This document shows positions 8,949 through 17,360 of a stretch of 64,000 nucleotides of DNA, piece after piece (within the stretch, counting starts at the first letter, position 1; each line of letters starts with the position of its first letter). The notes beneath the pieces were generated by a model. It was not told the DNA's origin, made no database searches, and saw only the letters and a program-made list of their open reading frames with translations. The stretch covers positions 248,001-312,000 of the forward strand of contig NZ_QTXL01000003.1 in the NCBI RefSeq assembly GCF_003461625.1. The letters are read 5' to 3'. Position numbers and translations under genes: made by a program. Source of the stretch: Clostridium sp. AF15-31 (lineage in GTDB: Bacteria > Bacillota > Clostridia > Lachnospirales > Lachnospiraceae).

Positions 8949-9014
8949 AGAAAAAGACCAGTCCTGCGGCATCCGATTTTTCTCGTTATCGGTGCACAGC
9001 TCCGGTCTTTTTCT
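8949..9014 (-). terminator. Terminator after argB
   Basis: An inverted repeat pairs AGAAAAAGACC (8949-8959) with GGTCTTTTTCT (9004-9014), with a branched loop of 44 bases. It begins 34 bases after the argB stop. Both ends carry runs of A/T, so it could work in both directions. Confidence 0.7.
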
Positions 9015-9047
9015 GTTTTACTTTTAACTTTTCATTGAATGTGCTTC

Positions 9048-9938
9048 TTAGAATAATGGCTCTTTTAAGATTGCAGTACCGATACCCTTCTGAGTAAAGA
9101 ACTCAAGAAGCAGGCAATGCTTCAGGCGACCATCCAAAATATGAACTCTTGATACACCATTTTCCATTGCTGTGATACAGTTATTAAGCTTTGGAAGCAT
9201 ACCACCGCCGACAACACCTTTCTCAATGATATCCTTTGCCTCATGGATATCCATTTCTGAGATCAGGGTAGACTTATCTGTCGGATCGATAAATACACCT
9301 TCAATATCTGTTAAGAATACCAGCTTTTCTGCCTTTAATGCTGTTGCAACAGCACATGCAGCATCATCAGCATTAATATTATAATCCTCATATTCTTCAC
9401 TGACACCGATAGGAGCGATAACAGGTATAAAATCCTGATCGACCAGTGCATCGATCACCTCTGTATCAACCTTTGTGATCTCGCCTACATAACCGATATC
9501 TTTTCCGCCCGGCAGACGCTTCTTAACGGTGAACAGTCCACCATCCTTTCCACTGATACCCACAGCCTTTAAACCAACCTTCTGCATCATGCTGACAAGA
9601 CTCTTATTTACCTTGGATAATACCATCTCAGCAATCTCCATTGTCTCACCGTCTGTTACACGAAGTCCATTGATAAATTCAGGCTCTTTTCCAATCTTCT
9701 CTACCCATTTGCTGATCTCCTTACCGCCACCATGCACGATAACCGGTTTCAGTCCAACCAGCTTTAATAATGCAACATCTTCGATCACATTGTATTTCAG
9801 ATTCTCATCCAACATAGCACTTCCGCCATATTTTACAACAATTGTTTTCCCCTGAAATTTCTTGATATAAGGCAAAGCCTCGATCAGTGTCTGTGCTTTT
9901 GATATTACCTGATCTACTGTATAATCTCCCTTTACCAT
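9048..9938 (-). CDS. argB: Acetylglutamate kinase
   Basis: ArgB phosphorylates N-acetyl-L-glutamate, the second step of arginine synthesis. The 296-residue protein shows the amino-acid-kinase motifs [20 protein letters not shown] and [27 protein letters not shown], and ends normally. The start at 9938 follows GAGGAAG; an earlier in-frame ATG lies inside argJ. It is the last gene of argC-argJ-argB and starts 14 bases after argJ stops, so it is probably translationally coupled. The N-terminal extension before the kinase fold resembles arginine-feedback-sensitive forms, which is a weak inference. Confidence 0.95.
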   Translation of the reverse strand: MVKGDYTVDQVISKAQTLIEALPYIKKFQGKTIVVKYGGSAMLDENLKYNVIEDVALLKLVGLKPVIVHGGGKEISKWVEKIGKEPEFINGLRVTDGETMEIAEMVLSKVNKSLVSMMQKVGLKAVGISGKDGGLFTVKKRLPGGKDIGYVGEITKVDTEVIDALVDQDFIPVIAPIGVSEEYEDYNINADDAACAVATALKAEKLVFLTDIEGVFIDPTDKSTLISEMDIHEAKDIIEKGVVGGGMLPKLNNCITAMENGVSRVHILDGRLKHCLLLEFFTQKGIGTAILKEPLF

Positions 9939-9951
9939 CTTATTTACTTCC

Positions 9952-11178
9952 TCACTTTCTATACTCTGCATTTATCTTGATATATTCATATGTAAGGTCA
10001 CAGCCCCACGCGGAAGCTGTCTCTGTACCGGCATGCATATCCGCATGAAAACATACCTGATCCGGCGACAGGATCTCCGTCGCTCTTTCTTCATCATAAT
10101 CGGTACAGACCCCGTTTTCAACTATTTTTAAGGAACCGGCCTCACTGGATATTATAATATCTACCTTATATGGGTCAAATGCGATCCCGCTCTGTCCCAT
10201 CGCGCACACCAGACGTCCCCAGTTCGCATCCGAACCGTATACGGCGCATTTTACAAGGTTTGATGTCACCACGGATTTTGCAAGCTTTCTTGCGCCCTCC
10301 TTGGATTCCGCCCCTGCTACCTGTACCTGAAACATCCTCGTCGTTCCCTCTCCATCCGCCGCGATCAGCTTCACGAAGTAAGTGTTGATATATCGAAGCG
10401 CCTCCACAAATGCCGGATAATCCGCATCCGTTTCAAGCAGCTCATCATTTTCTGCCATGCCATTTGCAAATATCATAACGGTGTCATTCGTTGAAGTATC
10501 CCCATCGACAGATAACATATTATAAGTGTCTATGACATCATTTCTCAGTGTTTTCTGCAATAACTCCTGACTGATATTCAGATCCGTTGTCAGGAATCCA
10601 AGCACCGTTCCAAGATTCGGATTGATCATACCGGAACCTTTGCACATGCCTCCGACGGTAATTGTCTTCCCTTTGATCTGCAGCTTTACCGCGATCTCTT
10701 TCTTATATACATCGGTCGTCATAATGGCTTCCGCCGCATGACTTCCACTTTCCAAATCATCGGAAAGCATCCCTGAAAGTTCGCGGATTCCATGCGCGAT
10801 CGTCTCCATCGGAAGCCTTATACCTATTACTCCGGTCGAAGCAACCGCAACCTGATCAGCCGGTACCTGAAGTTCTGCTGCCGCAAGCTCTGCCATATGC
10901 GCCACATCAACATCTCCTGCTTCTCCGGTACATGCATTTGCCACTCCACTGTTTACAACCAGTGCCTGACATAAGCCGATATCGTCACATAATGCTTTGT
11001 CCCACATAACAGGTGCAGCCTTGACTACATTCTGTGTAAATACTCCAGCTGTCTTCGCCGGACACTTGCTGACTAGTAATGCCATGTCTTTTTTCTTTTT
11101 ATTTTTTCTTACTCCGGCGTGCATACCTGCTGCCAGAAATCCTATTGGAGCTGTCACTCCGCCGGAAATGATCTCCAT
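9952..11178 (-). CDS. argJ: Bifunctional ornithine acetyltransferase / N-acetylglutamate synthase
   Basis: ArgJ recycles the acetyl group from N-acetylornithine to glutamate. The protein self-cleaves before a threonine in the motif [16 protein letters not shown]; here GT replaces the common AT, but the nucleophilic Thr is kept. The beginning ([19 protein letters not shown]) and the end ([18 protein letters not shown]) are complete. The ATG at 11178 was preferred over a GTG three codons earlier because AAGGCGGTG then sits at a normal distance. The gene lies between argC and argB in the arginine operon. Confidence 0.95.
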   Translation of the reverse strand: MEIISGGVTAPIGFLAAGMHAGVRKNKKKKDMALLVSKCPAKTAGVFTQNVVKAAPVMWDKALCDDIGLCQALVVNSGVANACTGEAGDVDVAHMAELAAAELQVPADQVAVASTGVIGIRLPMETIAHGIRELSGMLSDDLESGSHAAEAIMTTDVYKKEIAVKLQIKGKTITVGGMCKGSGMINPNLGTVLGFLTTDLNISQELLQKTLRNDVIDTYNMLSVDGDTSTNDTVMIFANGMAENDELLETDADYPAFVEALRYINTYFVKLIAADGEGTTRMFQVQVAGAESKEGARKLAKSVVTSNLVKCAVYGSDANWGRLVCAMGQSGIAFDPYKVDIIISSEAGSLKIVENGVCTDYDEERATEILSPDQVCFHADMHAGTETASAWGCDLTYEYIKINAEYRK

Positions 11179-11233
11179 ACCGATCACCGCCTTATATCAT
11201 CTGTTCTTCCACGATATCCGATGCCGTTACTCT

Positions 11234-12274
11234 TTATGGGAATACCGGAGCCATCAGCAGTCCTTCTTCTTCCGGAAGTCCAAACATAATATTCATATTC
11301 TGAACTGCCTGACCGGCTGCTCCCTTTACCAGATTATCAAGTGCTCCCATTGCAATGATACGTCCGGTTCTTTCATCAATCTTAAAGTTGACATCTACAT
11401 AATTGCTGCCCTCTACCCAACGTGTCTCCGGACATACATCCTTGTCAAGAACACGGACAAATCTCTCGTTTGCATAATATTTGTCATATGCAGCACGAAC
11501 AGTATCGTAATCTACCTTTTCTTTTAATGAAGCATATGCCGTAACCAGAATACCACGATTCATCGGAACCAGATGTGGTGTGAAATTAATCATGATCGGA
11601 CTGCCGTATGCATATCCCAGCTGTTCTTCGATCTCCGGTGTATGGCGATGAGTCGTTACTCCATATGCCTTAATGCTTTCATTTACCTCACAGAACAGGT
11701 TCGGGATCTTTGCTCCTCGTCCTGCTCCTGATGTACCGGACTTCGCATCTACAATGATCGTATTCGGATCGATCAGCTTCTCTTTTACAAGCGGATATAA
11801 GGAAAGAATGGAGCAGGTTGTATAACAGCCCGGATTTGCCAGAAGTCTGCATCCCTTTACCTTATCTCTGTTGATCTCACACAGACCATATACGGCCTCG
11901 TCGATAAATTCCGGACTCTTATGCTCGATCTTGTACCACTTCTCGTAAGTAGCAACATCCTTAATTCTGAAATCCGCACTCAGATCAATGATCTTAACCT
12001 TTGATAAGATATCCTCATTTACAAGAGAAGAACATAAACCCTGTGGGGTTGCAGTGAAAATAACATCCACCTTCTCAGCCAGCTCATCCATATTCTCGCC
12101 CAGACAGGTTGCATCCACGATCTGAAACATATTCCCAAATACTTCGTAATATTTCTTATCTATAAAACTTCTGGAACCATACCAGACAATTTCCACATCC
12201 TTATGTCCAAGAAGAATTCTTACTATTTCCTGACCGGCATATCCGGTTGAACCAATAATTCCTGCCTTTATCAT
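11234..12274 (-). CDS. argC: N-acetyl-gamma-glutamyl-phosphate reductase
   Basis: ArgC reduces N-acetylglutamyl phosphate with NADPH, the third step of arginine synthesis. The 346-residue protein begins with the Rossmann motif GIIGSTGYAGQE and has the catalytic cysteine in NPGCYTT near residue 150; HRHTPEIEEQ is also typical. It is the first gene of the arginine operon, with its own promoter at 12420-12448 and two ArgR-like boxes. The argC-argJ-argB order, without argD or argF, means the other arginine genes must lie elsewhere. Confidence 0.95.
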   Translation of the reverse strand: MIKAGIIGSTGYAGQEIVRILLGHKDVEIVWYGSRSFIDKKYYEVFGNMFQIVDATCLGENMDELAEKVDVIFTATPQGLCSSLVNEDILSKVKIIDLSADFRIKDVATYEKWYKIEHKSPEFIDEAVYGLCEINRDKVKGCRLLANPGCYTTCSILSLYPLVKEKLIDPNTIIVDAKSGTSGAGRGAKIPNLFCEVNESIKAYGVTTHRHTPEIEEQLGYAYGSPIMINFTPHLVPMNRGILVTAYASLKEKVDYDTVRAAYDKYYANERFVRVLDKDVCPETRWVEGSNYVDVNFKIDERTGRIIAMGALDNLVKGAAGQAVQNMNIMFGLPEEEGLLMAPVFP

Positions 12275-12419
12275 ATCTTACTCCAATCTGCTGCGACCGG
12301 TCATTTTCCGTTACAGCCATAGTCCTATTTGTATTTCTACACATTCATTTATCTTACTCTCTGCATTTTCTTCCGTCAACCGCTTTCATAGGAAAATACA
12401 GTTCGTATAATCTTCCATG

Positions 12420-12448
12420 ATTATACAGTTATTGTGCATAATATTCAA
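12420..12448 (-). promoter_or_regulatory. Promoter of the argCJB operon
   Basis: On the minus strand -35 TTGAAT (12443-12448) and -10 TATAAT (12420-12425) are 17 bases apart. The distance to argC is about 145 bases. The -35 overlaps an ArgR-like box, which fits repression by arginine. Confidence 0.7.
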
Positions 12449-12469
12449 GCATTAATTAATAAATATGCA
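12435..12469. promoter_or_regulatory. Two candidate ArgR operator boxes
   Basis: TGCATAATATTCA (12435-12447) and TAATAAATATGCA (12457-12469) both resemble the palindromic ARG box (TGNATAWWWATNCA). Their centres are 22 bases apart, close to the spacing of paired ARG boxes in other bacteria. The first overlaps the -35 and spacer of the argC promoter. ArgR itself is not in this window. Confidence 0.55.
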
Positions 12470-12597
12470 AAAATATTTTTTATTATTATATCCCAGCATC
12501 GCATTCTTAATTTGATCATACATGTTTTATATATTTTCCAAATTATTATATTATGCAGAAAATGTTATATTTAAAGCAGCATTATTGCATTTCTCAT

Positions 12598-12650
12598 AAA
12601 AATCAAAGCCGGCAGAACAGGATATCTTTCTTCTGCCGGCTTTGATTTTT
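12598..12650 (-). terminator. Terminator after the sodium symporter
   Basis: A long perfect stem pairs the A-rich side (12598-12617) with TTCTGCCGGCTTTGATTTTT (12631-12650), loop 13 bases. A-tract and T-tract make it usable in both directions. It sits 21 bases after the symporter stop. The rest of 12275-12671 is AT-rich and shows only the arg promoter region. Confidence 0.85.
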
Positions 12651-12671
12651 ATGTATATTTTGTGTATAATA

Positions 12672-14213
12672 TTAATCCAGTGCTTCTTTCTGAGGTACGG
12701 TTACTGTCGCTTCATAGCAGGAGAAGATCTCCTCTACGTGCTCCTGATCCGGTTTCTTTGTGATCAGACTGACGATCGGAACAAGGATCAATCCACCGAT
12801 CATCGCTGCTGCACCACAGTTTACAGGTGACTGTAATGCCTGTGGAAAACTAAATAACTGCCATGTATTACTGATAAAGTTCAGTGTCATGATGCCTACG
12901 CCCCAGATAAAACTTACAAGGCAGGCTGCCACTGTCGTGCGTTTCCAGTACAGACCATATAAAAACGGAGCCAGACAGGCACCTGCGATCGCACCCCATG
13001 AAATACCCATAAGCTGTGCGATAAATGCCACCTTGCTGGAATACTGAATGACTGCAATGACCGCCGATAATGCGATAAATACTACCAGCATGATCCGCAT
13101 TGTAAGGACCTGCTTCTTCTCTGACATTTTCGGTGCGATCGATGCTTTGATAAAGTCGATCGTAAGTGTGGAGCTTGAGGTCAGAACCAATGAAGATAAG
13201 GTAGACATCGAAGCAGATAATACAAGGATAACCACCAGTCCCATCAATACTTCCGGAAGATTCTCAAGCAGGTGTGGAATGATCGCATCAAATCCTTCTG
13301 TTGCTACATCCGTCTCGGTCAGACGTCCAAAACCACCAAGGAAATAACATCCTCCGGCTACGATTGTTGCAAATAAAGTCGATACGATCGTTCCAGTCTT
13401 GATTGATTTCTCATCTTTGATCGCATAAAATTTCTGGATCATCTGAGGAAGGCCCCATGTTCCAAGTGAGGTTAATATGACAACACATACCAGATTGAAG
13501 ATATCCGGTCCAAGGAAGGATGCAAATACACCCGGTGTATCCGAAACCGCCGGATCATTTACACGAGCCAGCTTGTCTAACGCACCTGTAAGTCCGCCTC
13601 TCTCGTTTAATACTGCATAGATAACTGCTACTATACCAACCAGCATGATCAGTCCCTGAATAAAGTCATTGATCGCTGTCGCCATATACCCGCCAACAAT
13701 TACATAGATACCGGTAAGAACTGCCATAGCAACAACACAGATCTTGTAATCAATGTCGAACGCCATTCCAAACAATCTGGAAAGACCGTTATACAATGAA
13801 GCCGTATATGGGATCAAGAATATGAATATGATCCAAGAAGAAATGATCTTCATGGATTTGCTGTTATATCTTCTCTCAAAGAATTCCGGCATTGTTCTGG
13901 AATCCAGCTTCTGCGTGATCAGTCTGGTTCTTCTGCCAAGCACTACCCATGCAAGCAGAGATCCAAGGATCGCATTTCCAATTCCGATCCATGTGGATGC
14001 AATTCCGTATTTCCATCCAAACTGTCCTGCATATCCAATAAAAATAACTGCCGAAAAATAGGACGTACCATATGCAAATGCTGTAAGCCATGGGCCTACG
14101 CTTCTTCCTCCCAGTACAAATCCGTTCACATCTGTGGCCTGTTTTCTTGCATAAAATCCTACACCGATCATTATGCCAAAGAATACAACAAGCATAATCA
14201 CTTTAATAACCAT
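12672..14213 (-). CDS. Sodium:solute symporter (SSS family)
   Basis: A 513-residue membrane carrier with about 13 hydrophobic helices. The N-terminal GFYARKQATDVNGFVLGGRSVGPW and the YGTSYFSAVIFIGYAG segment are typical of the SSS family (PutP/PanF-like). Substrate cannot be assigned from sequence; proline, pantothenate, or another carboxylate are options. The start has GGGAGG seven bases upstream. It is transcribed alone from a promoter at 14392-14420 with a leader of about 170 bases. Confidence 0.88.
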   Translation of the reverse strand: MVIKVIMLVVFFGIMIGVGFYARKQATDVNGFVLGGRSVGPWLTAFAYGTSYFSAVIFIGYAGQFGWKYGIASTWIGIGNAILGSLLAWVVLGRRTRLITQKLDSRTMPEFFERRYNSKSMKIISSWIIFIFLIPYTASLYNGLSRLFGMAFDIDYKICVVAMAVLTGIYVIVGGYMATAINDFIQGLIMLVGIVAVIYAVLNERGGLTGALDKLARVNDPAVSDTPGVFASFLGPDIFNLVCVVILTSLGTWGLPQMIQKFYAIKDEKSIKTGTIVSTLFATIVAGGCYFLGGFGRLTETDVATEGFDAIIPHLLENLPEVLMGLVVILVLSASMSTLSSLVLTSSSTLTIDFIKASIAPKMSEKKQVLTMRIMLVVFIALSAVIAVIQYSSKVAFIAQLMGISWGAIAGACLAPFLYGLYWKRTTVAACLVSFIWGVGIMTLNFISNTWQLFSFPQALQSPVNCGAAAMIGGLILVPIVSLITKKPDQEHVEEIFSCYEATVTVPQKEALD

Positions 14214-14356
14214 GTCGACCTCCCGTCACTTCTCATTTTTGTATTCGCAGAATTTTACAGTCAACTTTCCACCAACAATAGTGCATCTTATAATTTCTGA
14301 TTTTCGAATTCTGACATAATCCGGCTCATTTTTGCTTTATTGCGTTGAAGTCAAGT

Positions 14357-14368
14357 AACTTTAAAGTT
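14357..14368. promoter_or_regulatory. Perfect 12-bp palindrome in the symporter leader
   Basis: AACTTTAAAGTT is a perfect palindrome about 25 bases downstream of the symporter -10 box. Position and symmetry fit an operator, but a 12-bp AT-rich palindrome can also arise by chance. Confidence 0.3.
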
Positions 14369-14391
14369 CTACGTTTTAAACCACAAAATAG

Positions 14392-14420
14392 ATTATATTG
14401 GATACATCCATTTTCGTCAA
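14392..14420 (-). promoter_or_regulatory. Promoter of the sodium symporter
   Basis: On the minus strand -35 TTGACG (14415-14420), 17-base spacer, -10 TATAAT (14392-14397). It directs transcription toward the symporter start at 14213. Confidence 0.7.
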
Positions 14421-14424
14421 TATA

Positions 14425-14497
14425 AAAAACGACTTCCTTGCAGATATTTTTTCAGCTTTCGCCAAATATTTCATTCTGCTGTTCAGAAGTCGTTTTT
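14425..14497 (-). terminator. Terminator-like hairpin downstream of aroK
   Basis: AAAAACGACTTC (14425-14436) pairs with GAAGTCGTTTTT (14486-14497) around a 49-base loop. It lies beyond the first hairpin after aroK and ends in a T-run on both strands. The long loop makes it atypical. Confidence 0.5.
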
Positions 14498-14529
14498 CCA
14501 ATCTGTTTTTAGCACTTCATAAGCCCGCT

Positions 14530-14568
14530 GCATAGATCCAAATTCATATCATTACCTTGGATCTATGC
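14530..14568 (-). terminator. Hairpin directly after aroK
   Basis: GCATAGATCCAA (14530-14541) pairs perfectly with TTGGATCTATGC (14557-14568), loop 15 bases, starting 22 bases after the aroK stop. There is no strong T-tract, so it may stabilise the 3' end rather than terminate. Confidence 0.45.
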
Positions 14569-14589
14569 TGTTTGCGCTTGATCTTCACA

Positions 14590-15102
14590 TTAATGTGTCT
14601 TCTCATATGCCAACACTTTTTCTGCAATCGTATCCATGAGTTCTTCTACGGAAAGTCCCTCGGCTTTTACCGTGATCTGTGCATATTTTTCATACAATAA
14701 GATTCTCTCGTTATAAAGATCCTTTAAAGTCTGACCATCCTTTAACACTACACCACGCCGTTTTACATTTTCCAGTCTGGAAGCGATCACTCCATATGGA
14801 AGCTCGATATATACTACAATATCATTTTTTACATAATGCTGCATGGCTTCATCACAGTATACGACACTTCCTCCGGTTGCAATAACCGTATTCTTTAAGT
14901 CAATTTCTTTGTTTACATCATTTTCTATCTGAAGGAACCCATCATCTCCATATTCTGCGATCAGCTCACGAAGCAGCTTACCATGCTTCTTCTGGATCAA
15001 CACATCTGCATCTACAAAATCAAATCCAAGAACCTTGGCAAGTACCACACCGATCGTACTCTTTCCACAACCAGGCATTCCGATCAAAACTATATTTTTC
15101 AT
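14590..15102 (-). CDS. aroK: Shikimate kinase
   Basis: AroK phosphorylates shikimate, the fifth step of chorismate synthesis. The 170-residue protein has Walker A GMPGCGKST, the shikimate-binding D in FDFVDAD, GGSVVY and the lid motif RRGVVL. The start follows TGGAGA. It is transcribed alone here; aroA and tyrA of the same pathway lie 20 kb away on the other strand. The length is normal for the family. Confidence 0.93.
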   Translation of the reverse strand: MKNIVLIGMPGCGKSTIGVVLAKVLGFDFVDADVLIQKKHGKLLRELIAEYGDDGFLQIENDVNKEIDLKNTVIATGGSVVYCDEAMQHYVKNDIVVYIELPYGVIASRLENVKRRGVVLKDGQTLKDLYNERILLYEKYAQITVKAEGLSVEELMDTIAEKVLAYEKTH

Positions 15103-15228
15103 CTTCTTTCTCCATTCTCTGTATTTTAATTTTCTATATTATCCTAATCTTTTCATTTGTTCTCTGTATTCATTACTTCTAATTTAATCCCATTTCTGTT
15201 TATTCAAGGATTTTTATTATTACTTGTG

Positions 15229-16173
15229 TCATATACATCCCATAACGCGAAGGACATATACCCATACCGTTATCGTGATCGATGAAAACAGGGTTGTCAG
15301 CACGATCGTATTTGATGACAGGACTTCATCATTATTCATATTCTTAGCCATGATATAGCAGGTTACCGTGGACGGTGAGCCTGTCATGATCAGGATTGCT
15401 GCCAATTCACTCGGTGCAAACCCAAGCTTAACCGCAATCGGCATATAGATCAAAGGAAATACGACTAGCTTCATAAGAGCGGCTGTAACCGCAGGCTTCA
15501 TTTTCTCCAGTGCTGCTTTTGTATTAAAACCTGCTCCTATGGCGATCAATGCGATCGGAGTCGCCGTCTGTGCGATATAATTGATCGTCTTCATCGGTAT
15601 CGCAGGAATCGGAATATTCAATAATGAAAACGGAACTCCGAGCACGATGCCGATTATGATCGGATTCTTTAAAATATTAATGCATGCCGTTTTGATTCCG
15701 TCTGCACCATGGATATTATCTCTGCCCCCAAAGGTCAGCATAATAACGGACAGGATATTGAACAATGGTACCGCCGCAACGATCATAAGCGGAGCCATCC
15801 CTGAGCTTCCACAGATATTTTCTACAAAGGCAATTCCAAGCACCGCCGCGCTTCCTCTTGCCGATGCCTGCGCAAACGCTCCGACCATCGTCTTATCCCG
15901 GCAATATATCTTTGCAAAGCACCATGCACATGCAAACATAATAAAAGTTCCGAAGAAACAAAACGCCACAAATTTCATATTTACGTCTTTTAATACCGAG
16001 GTTGTTGCGATATCCCGAAACAAAAGCACCGGAAGGGATACCTTAAACACATATTTATTTGCTATATTTGCAAATTCATCATTGATCAGCCCAATCCGTT
16101 TCAGAAACCACCCCAACAGGATCACCAGAAAGATCGGCACTGTCGCATTTATACTAAATAAAAAATCACTCAT
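15229..16173 (-). CDS. AEC-family permease
   Basis: A 314-residue protein with ten hydrophobic helices and the auxin-efflux-carrier pattern, including the PLLIxRDI-like region near residue 50 and GSPSTVTCYIMAKNM near 265. In bacteria such carriers move small organic acids such as malate or malonate, or act in export; the substrate here is not determined. The ribosome site is weak (AAGAGAG). No neighbour suggests a pathway. Confidence 0.85.
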   Translation of the reverse strand: MSDFLFSINATVPIFLVILLGWFLKRIGLINDEFANIANKYVFKVSLPVLLFRDIATTSVLKDVNMKFVAFCFFGTFIMFACAWCFAKIYCRDKTMVGAFAQASARGSAAVLGIAFVENICGSSGMAPLMIVAAVPLFNILSVIMLTFGGRDNIHGADGIKTACINILKNPIIIGIVLGVPFSLLNIPIPAIPMKTINYIAQTATPIALIAIGAGFNTKAALEKMKPAVTAALMKLVVFPLIYMPIAVKLGFAPSELAAILIMTGSPSTVTCYIMAKNMNNDEVLSSNTIVLTTLFSSITITVWVYVLRVMGCI

Positions 16174-16441
16174 TCCATTCTCTCTTTTCTTAATTAAACT
16201 GTCGCAGCCCTTACTATAGCACAGCTTGTTACCCGATTCAATTTTTATCCGATTTTTTTAAAAGATCTATATGCAACAGATACATACCTGCCAGACCTCG
16301 AAAACTTTAAATTAATGCTAAAATGTATGAGATTATCATCAGTCCATATATAATATTCAAAAAAATAAATACTGGAAAGTGGCTTAAAACCTAAGAAAAT
16401 CCGCTCTGTCAAAAAAAATGCAAAAAAAATAAAATTTATTG

Positions 16442-16470
16442 TTGACATCAAGGGGGTGTTTATGTATAAT
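16442..16470 (+). promoter_or_regulatory. Promoter of the tRNA cluster
   Basis: TTGACA (16442-16447), 17 bases, TATAAT (16465-16470): a consensus promoter 55 bases before tRNA-Pro, as expected for a stable-RNA unit. The rest of the 350-base gap between the AEC gene and the tRNAs is AT-rich and shows nothing else recognisable. Confidence 0.9.
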
Positions 16471-16524
16471 ATGTCTTGCGTCAGAGATATGACGAACATA
16501 AAAAAAACGACAAACACTTTGTTC

Positions 16525-16599
16525 CGGGGTGTGGCTCAGCTTGGCTAGAGCGCTTGATTTGGGATCAAGAGGTCGCAGGTTCGAATCCTGTCACCCCGA
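16525..16599 (+). tRNA. tRNA-Pro (TGG)
   Basis: The cloverleaf folds fully: acceptor CGGGGTG/CACCCCG, anticodon loop TTTGGGA giving TGG, T-loop TTCGAAT, discriminator A. The 3' CCA is not encoded. It is the first gene of a seven-tRNA cluster. Confidence 0.96.
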
Positions 16600-16638
16600 C
16601 TTAGATAATCATAAATCTAAACACTGTTAAGCAATCAT

Positions 16639-16709
16639 GCGGGTGTAGTTCAATGGTAGAACACTAGCCTTCCAAGCTAGATACGTGGGTTCGATTCCCA
16701 TCACCCGCT
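16639..16709 (+). tRNA. tRNA-Gly (TCC)
   Basis: Acceptor GCGGGTG/CACCCGC, anticodon loop CTTCCAA giving TCC, T-loop TTCGATT, discriminator T. The length of 71 bases is normal for tRNA-Gly. CCA is not encoded. Confidence 0.96.
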
Positions 16710-16747
16710 CTTTATTTTCGCTAATATTTATAGCGGGAATTTAAAAT

Positions 16748-16821
<74 letters not shown>

Positions 16822-16879
16822 TTTATTTGTTTCATTCTGTGGCACTACTGCTGTTCCATATGGATGTTTCACTTATATG

Positions 16880-16953
16880 GTGGGTATGGCGCAGTTGGCT
16901 AGCGCGCCAGATTGTGGCTCTGGAGGCCGAGGGTTCGAGTCCCTCTATCCACC
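16880..16953 (+). tRNA. tRNA-His (GTG)
   Basis: Acceptor GTGGGTA/TATCCAC, anticodon loop TTGTGGC giving GTG, T-loop TTCGAGT. A G stands at position -1 (16879) opposite discriminator C73, the identity pair of tRNA-His. Confidence 0.95.
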
Positions 16954-16984
16954 CTTTTCTTTATCGCATATTAAGCGATGCTTT

Positions 16985-17056
16985 TGGGTTATCGCCAAGC
17001 GGTAAGGCACAGGACTTTGACTCCTGCATTCGCTGGTTCGAATCCAGCTAGCCCAG
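16985..17056 (+). tRNA. tRNA-Gln (TTG)
   Basis: Acceptor TGGGTTA/TAGCCCA, anticodon loop CTTTGAC giving TTG, T-loop TTCGAAT, discriminator G. The T1-A72 pair is typical of tRNA-Gln. Confidence 0.95.
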
Positions 17057-17075
17057 TCAAAAACTTAATTTATAT

Positions 17076-17148
17076 GGGCCATTAGCTCAGGCGGTAGAGC
17101 ACTTGACTTTTAATCAAGTTGTCCGGGGTTCGAGTCCCCGATGGCTCA
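17076..17148 (+). tRNA. tRNA-Lys (TTT)
   Basis: Acceptor GGGCCAT/ATGGCTC with one G-T pair, anticodon loop CTTTTAA giving TTT, T-loop TTCGAGT, discriminator A. A strong terminator follows nine bases later. Confidence 0.96.
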
Positions 17149-17156
17149 TTAAAATT

Positions 17157-17187
17157 TCAGATATAGTTTTATATCTGATTTTTTTAT
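17157..17187 (+). terminator. Intrinsic terminator after tRNA-Lys
   Basis: TCAGATATA (17157-17165) pairs perfectly with TATATCTGA (17170-17178) around loop GTTT, followed by a run of Ts. It separates the first six tRNAs from tRNA-Leu. Confidence 0.88.
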
Positions 17188-17224
17188 ATCTACTCTTCTG
17201 TTCTTTATATATAGAAGAAACTCT

Positions 17225-17306
17225 GCGGATATGGCGGAATTGGCAGACGCGCTAGATTTAGGTTCTAGTGTCAACAGACGTGCAGGTTCAACTCCTGTTA
17301 TCCGCA
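17225..17306 (+). tRNA. tRNA-Leu (TAG)
   Basis: Class II tRNA of 82 bases with a long variable arm. Acceptor GCGGATA/TATCCGC, anticodon stem CTAGA/TCTAG with loop TTTAGGT giving TAG, T-loop TTCAACT, discriminator A. It lies beyond a terminator, so it needs read-through or its own promoter; none with good -35 is visible. Confidence 0.95.
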
Positions 17307-17308
17307 TC

Positions 17309-17340
17309 AAAAAAGGCAATCATAATCGATTGCCTTTTTC
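17309..17340 (+). terminator. Terminator after tRNA-Leu
   Basis: The A-rich stem ending GGCAATC (17314-17322) pairs with GATTGCCTTTTT (17328-17339) over a short loop. With A-run and T-run at the two ends it can also serve the convergent GH31 gene, whose stop is at 17361. Confidence 0.88.
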
Positions 17341-17360
17341 TTTTATCTGATATCCTGTTA

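Noticed and set aside
12672..14213. Naming the symporter as a proline carrier
   Set aside because: The SSS fold is clear, but no substrate-specific motif or neighbour supports proline over other solutes.
16245..16517. Minus-strand open frame of 90 codons before the tRNA cluster
   Set aside because: AT-rich, Phe/Ile-rich, no ribosome site, and it covers the tRNA promoter.
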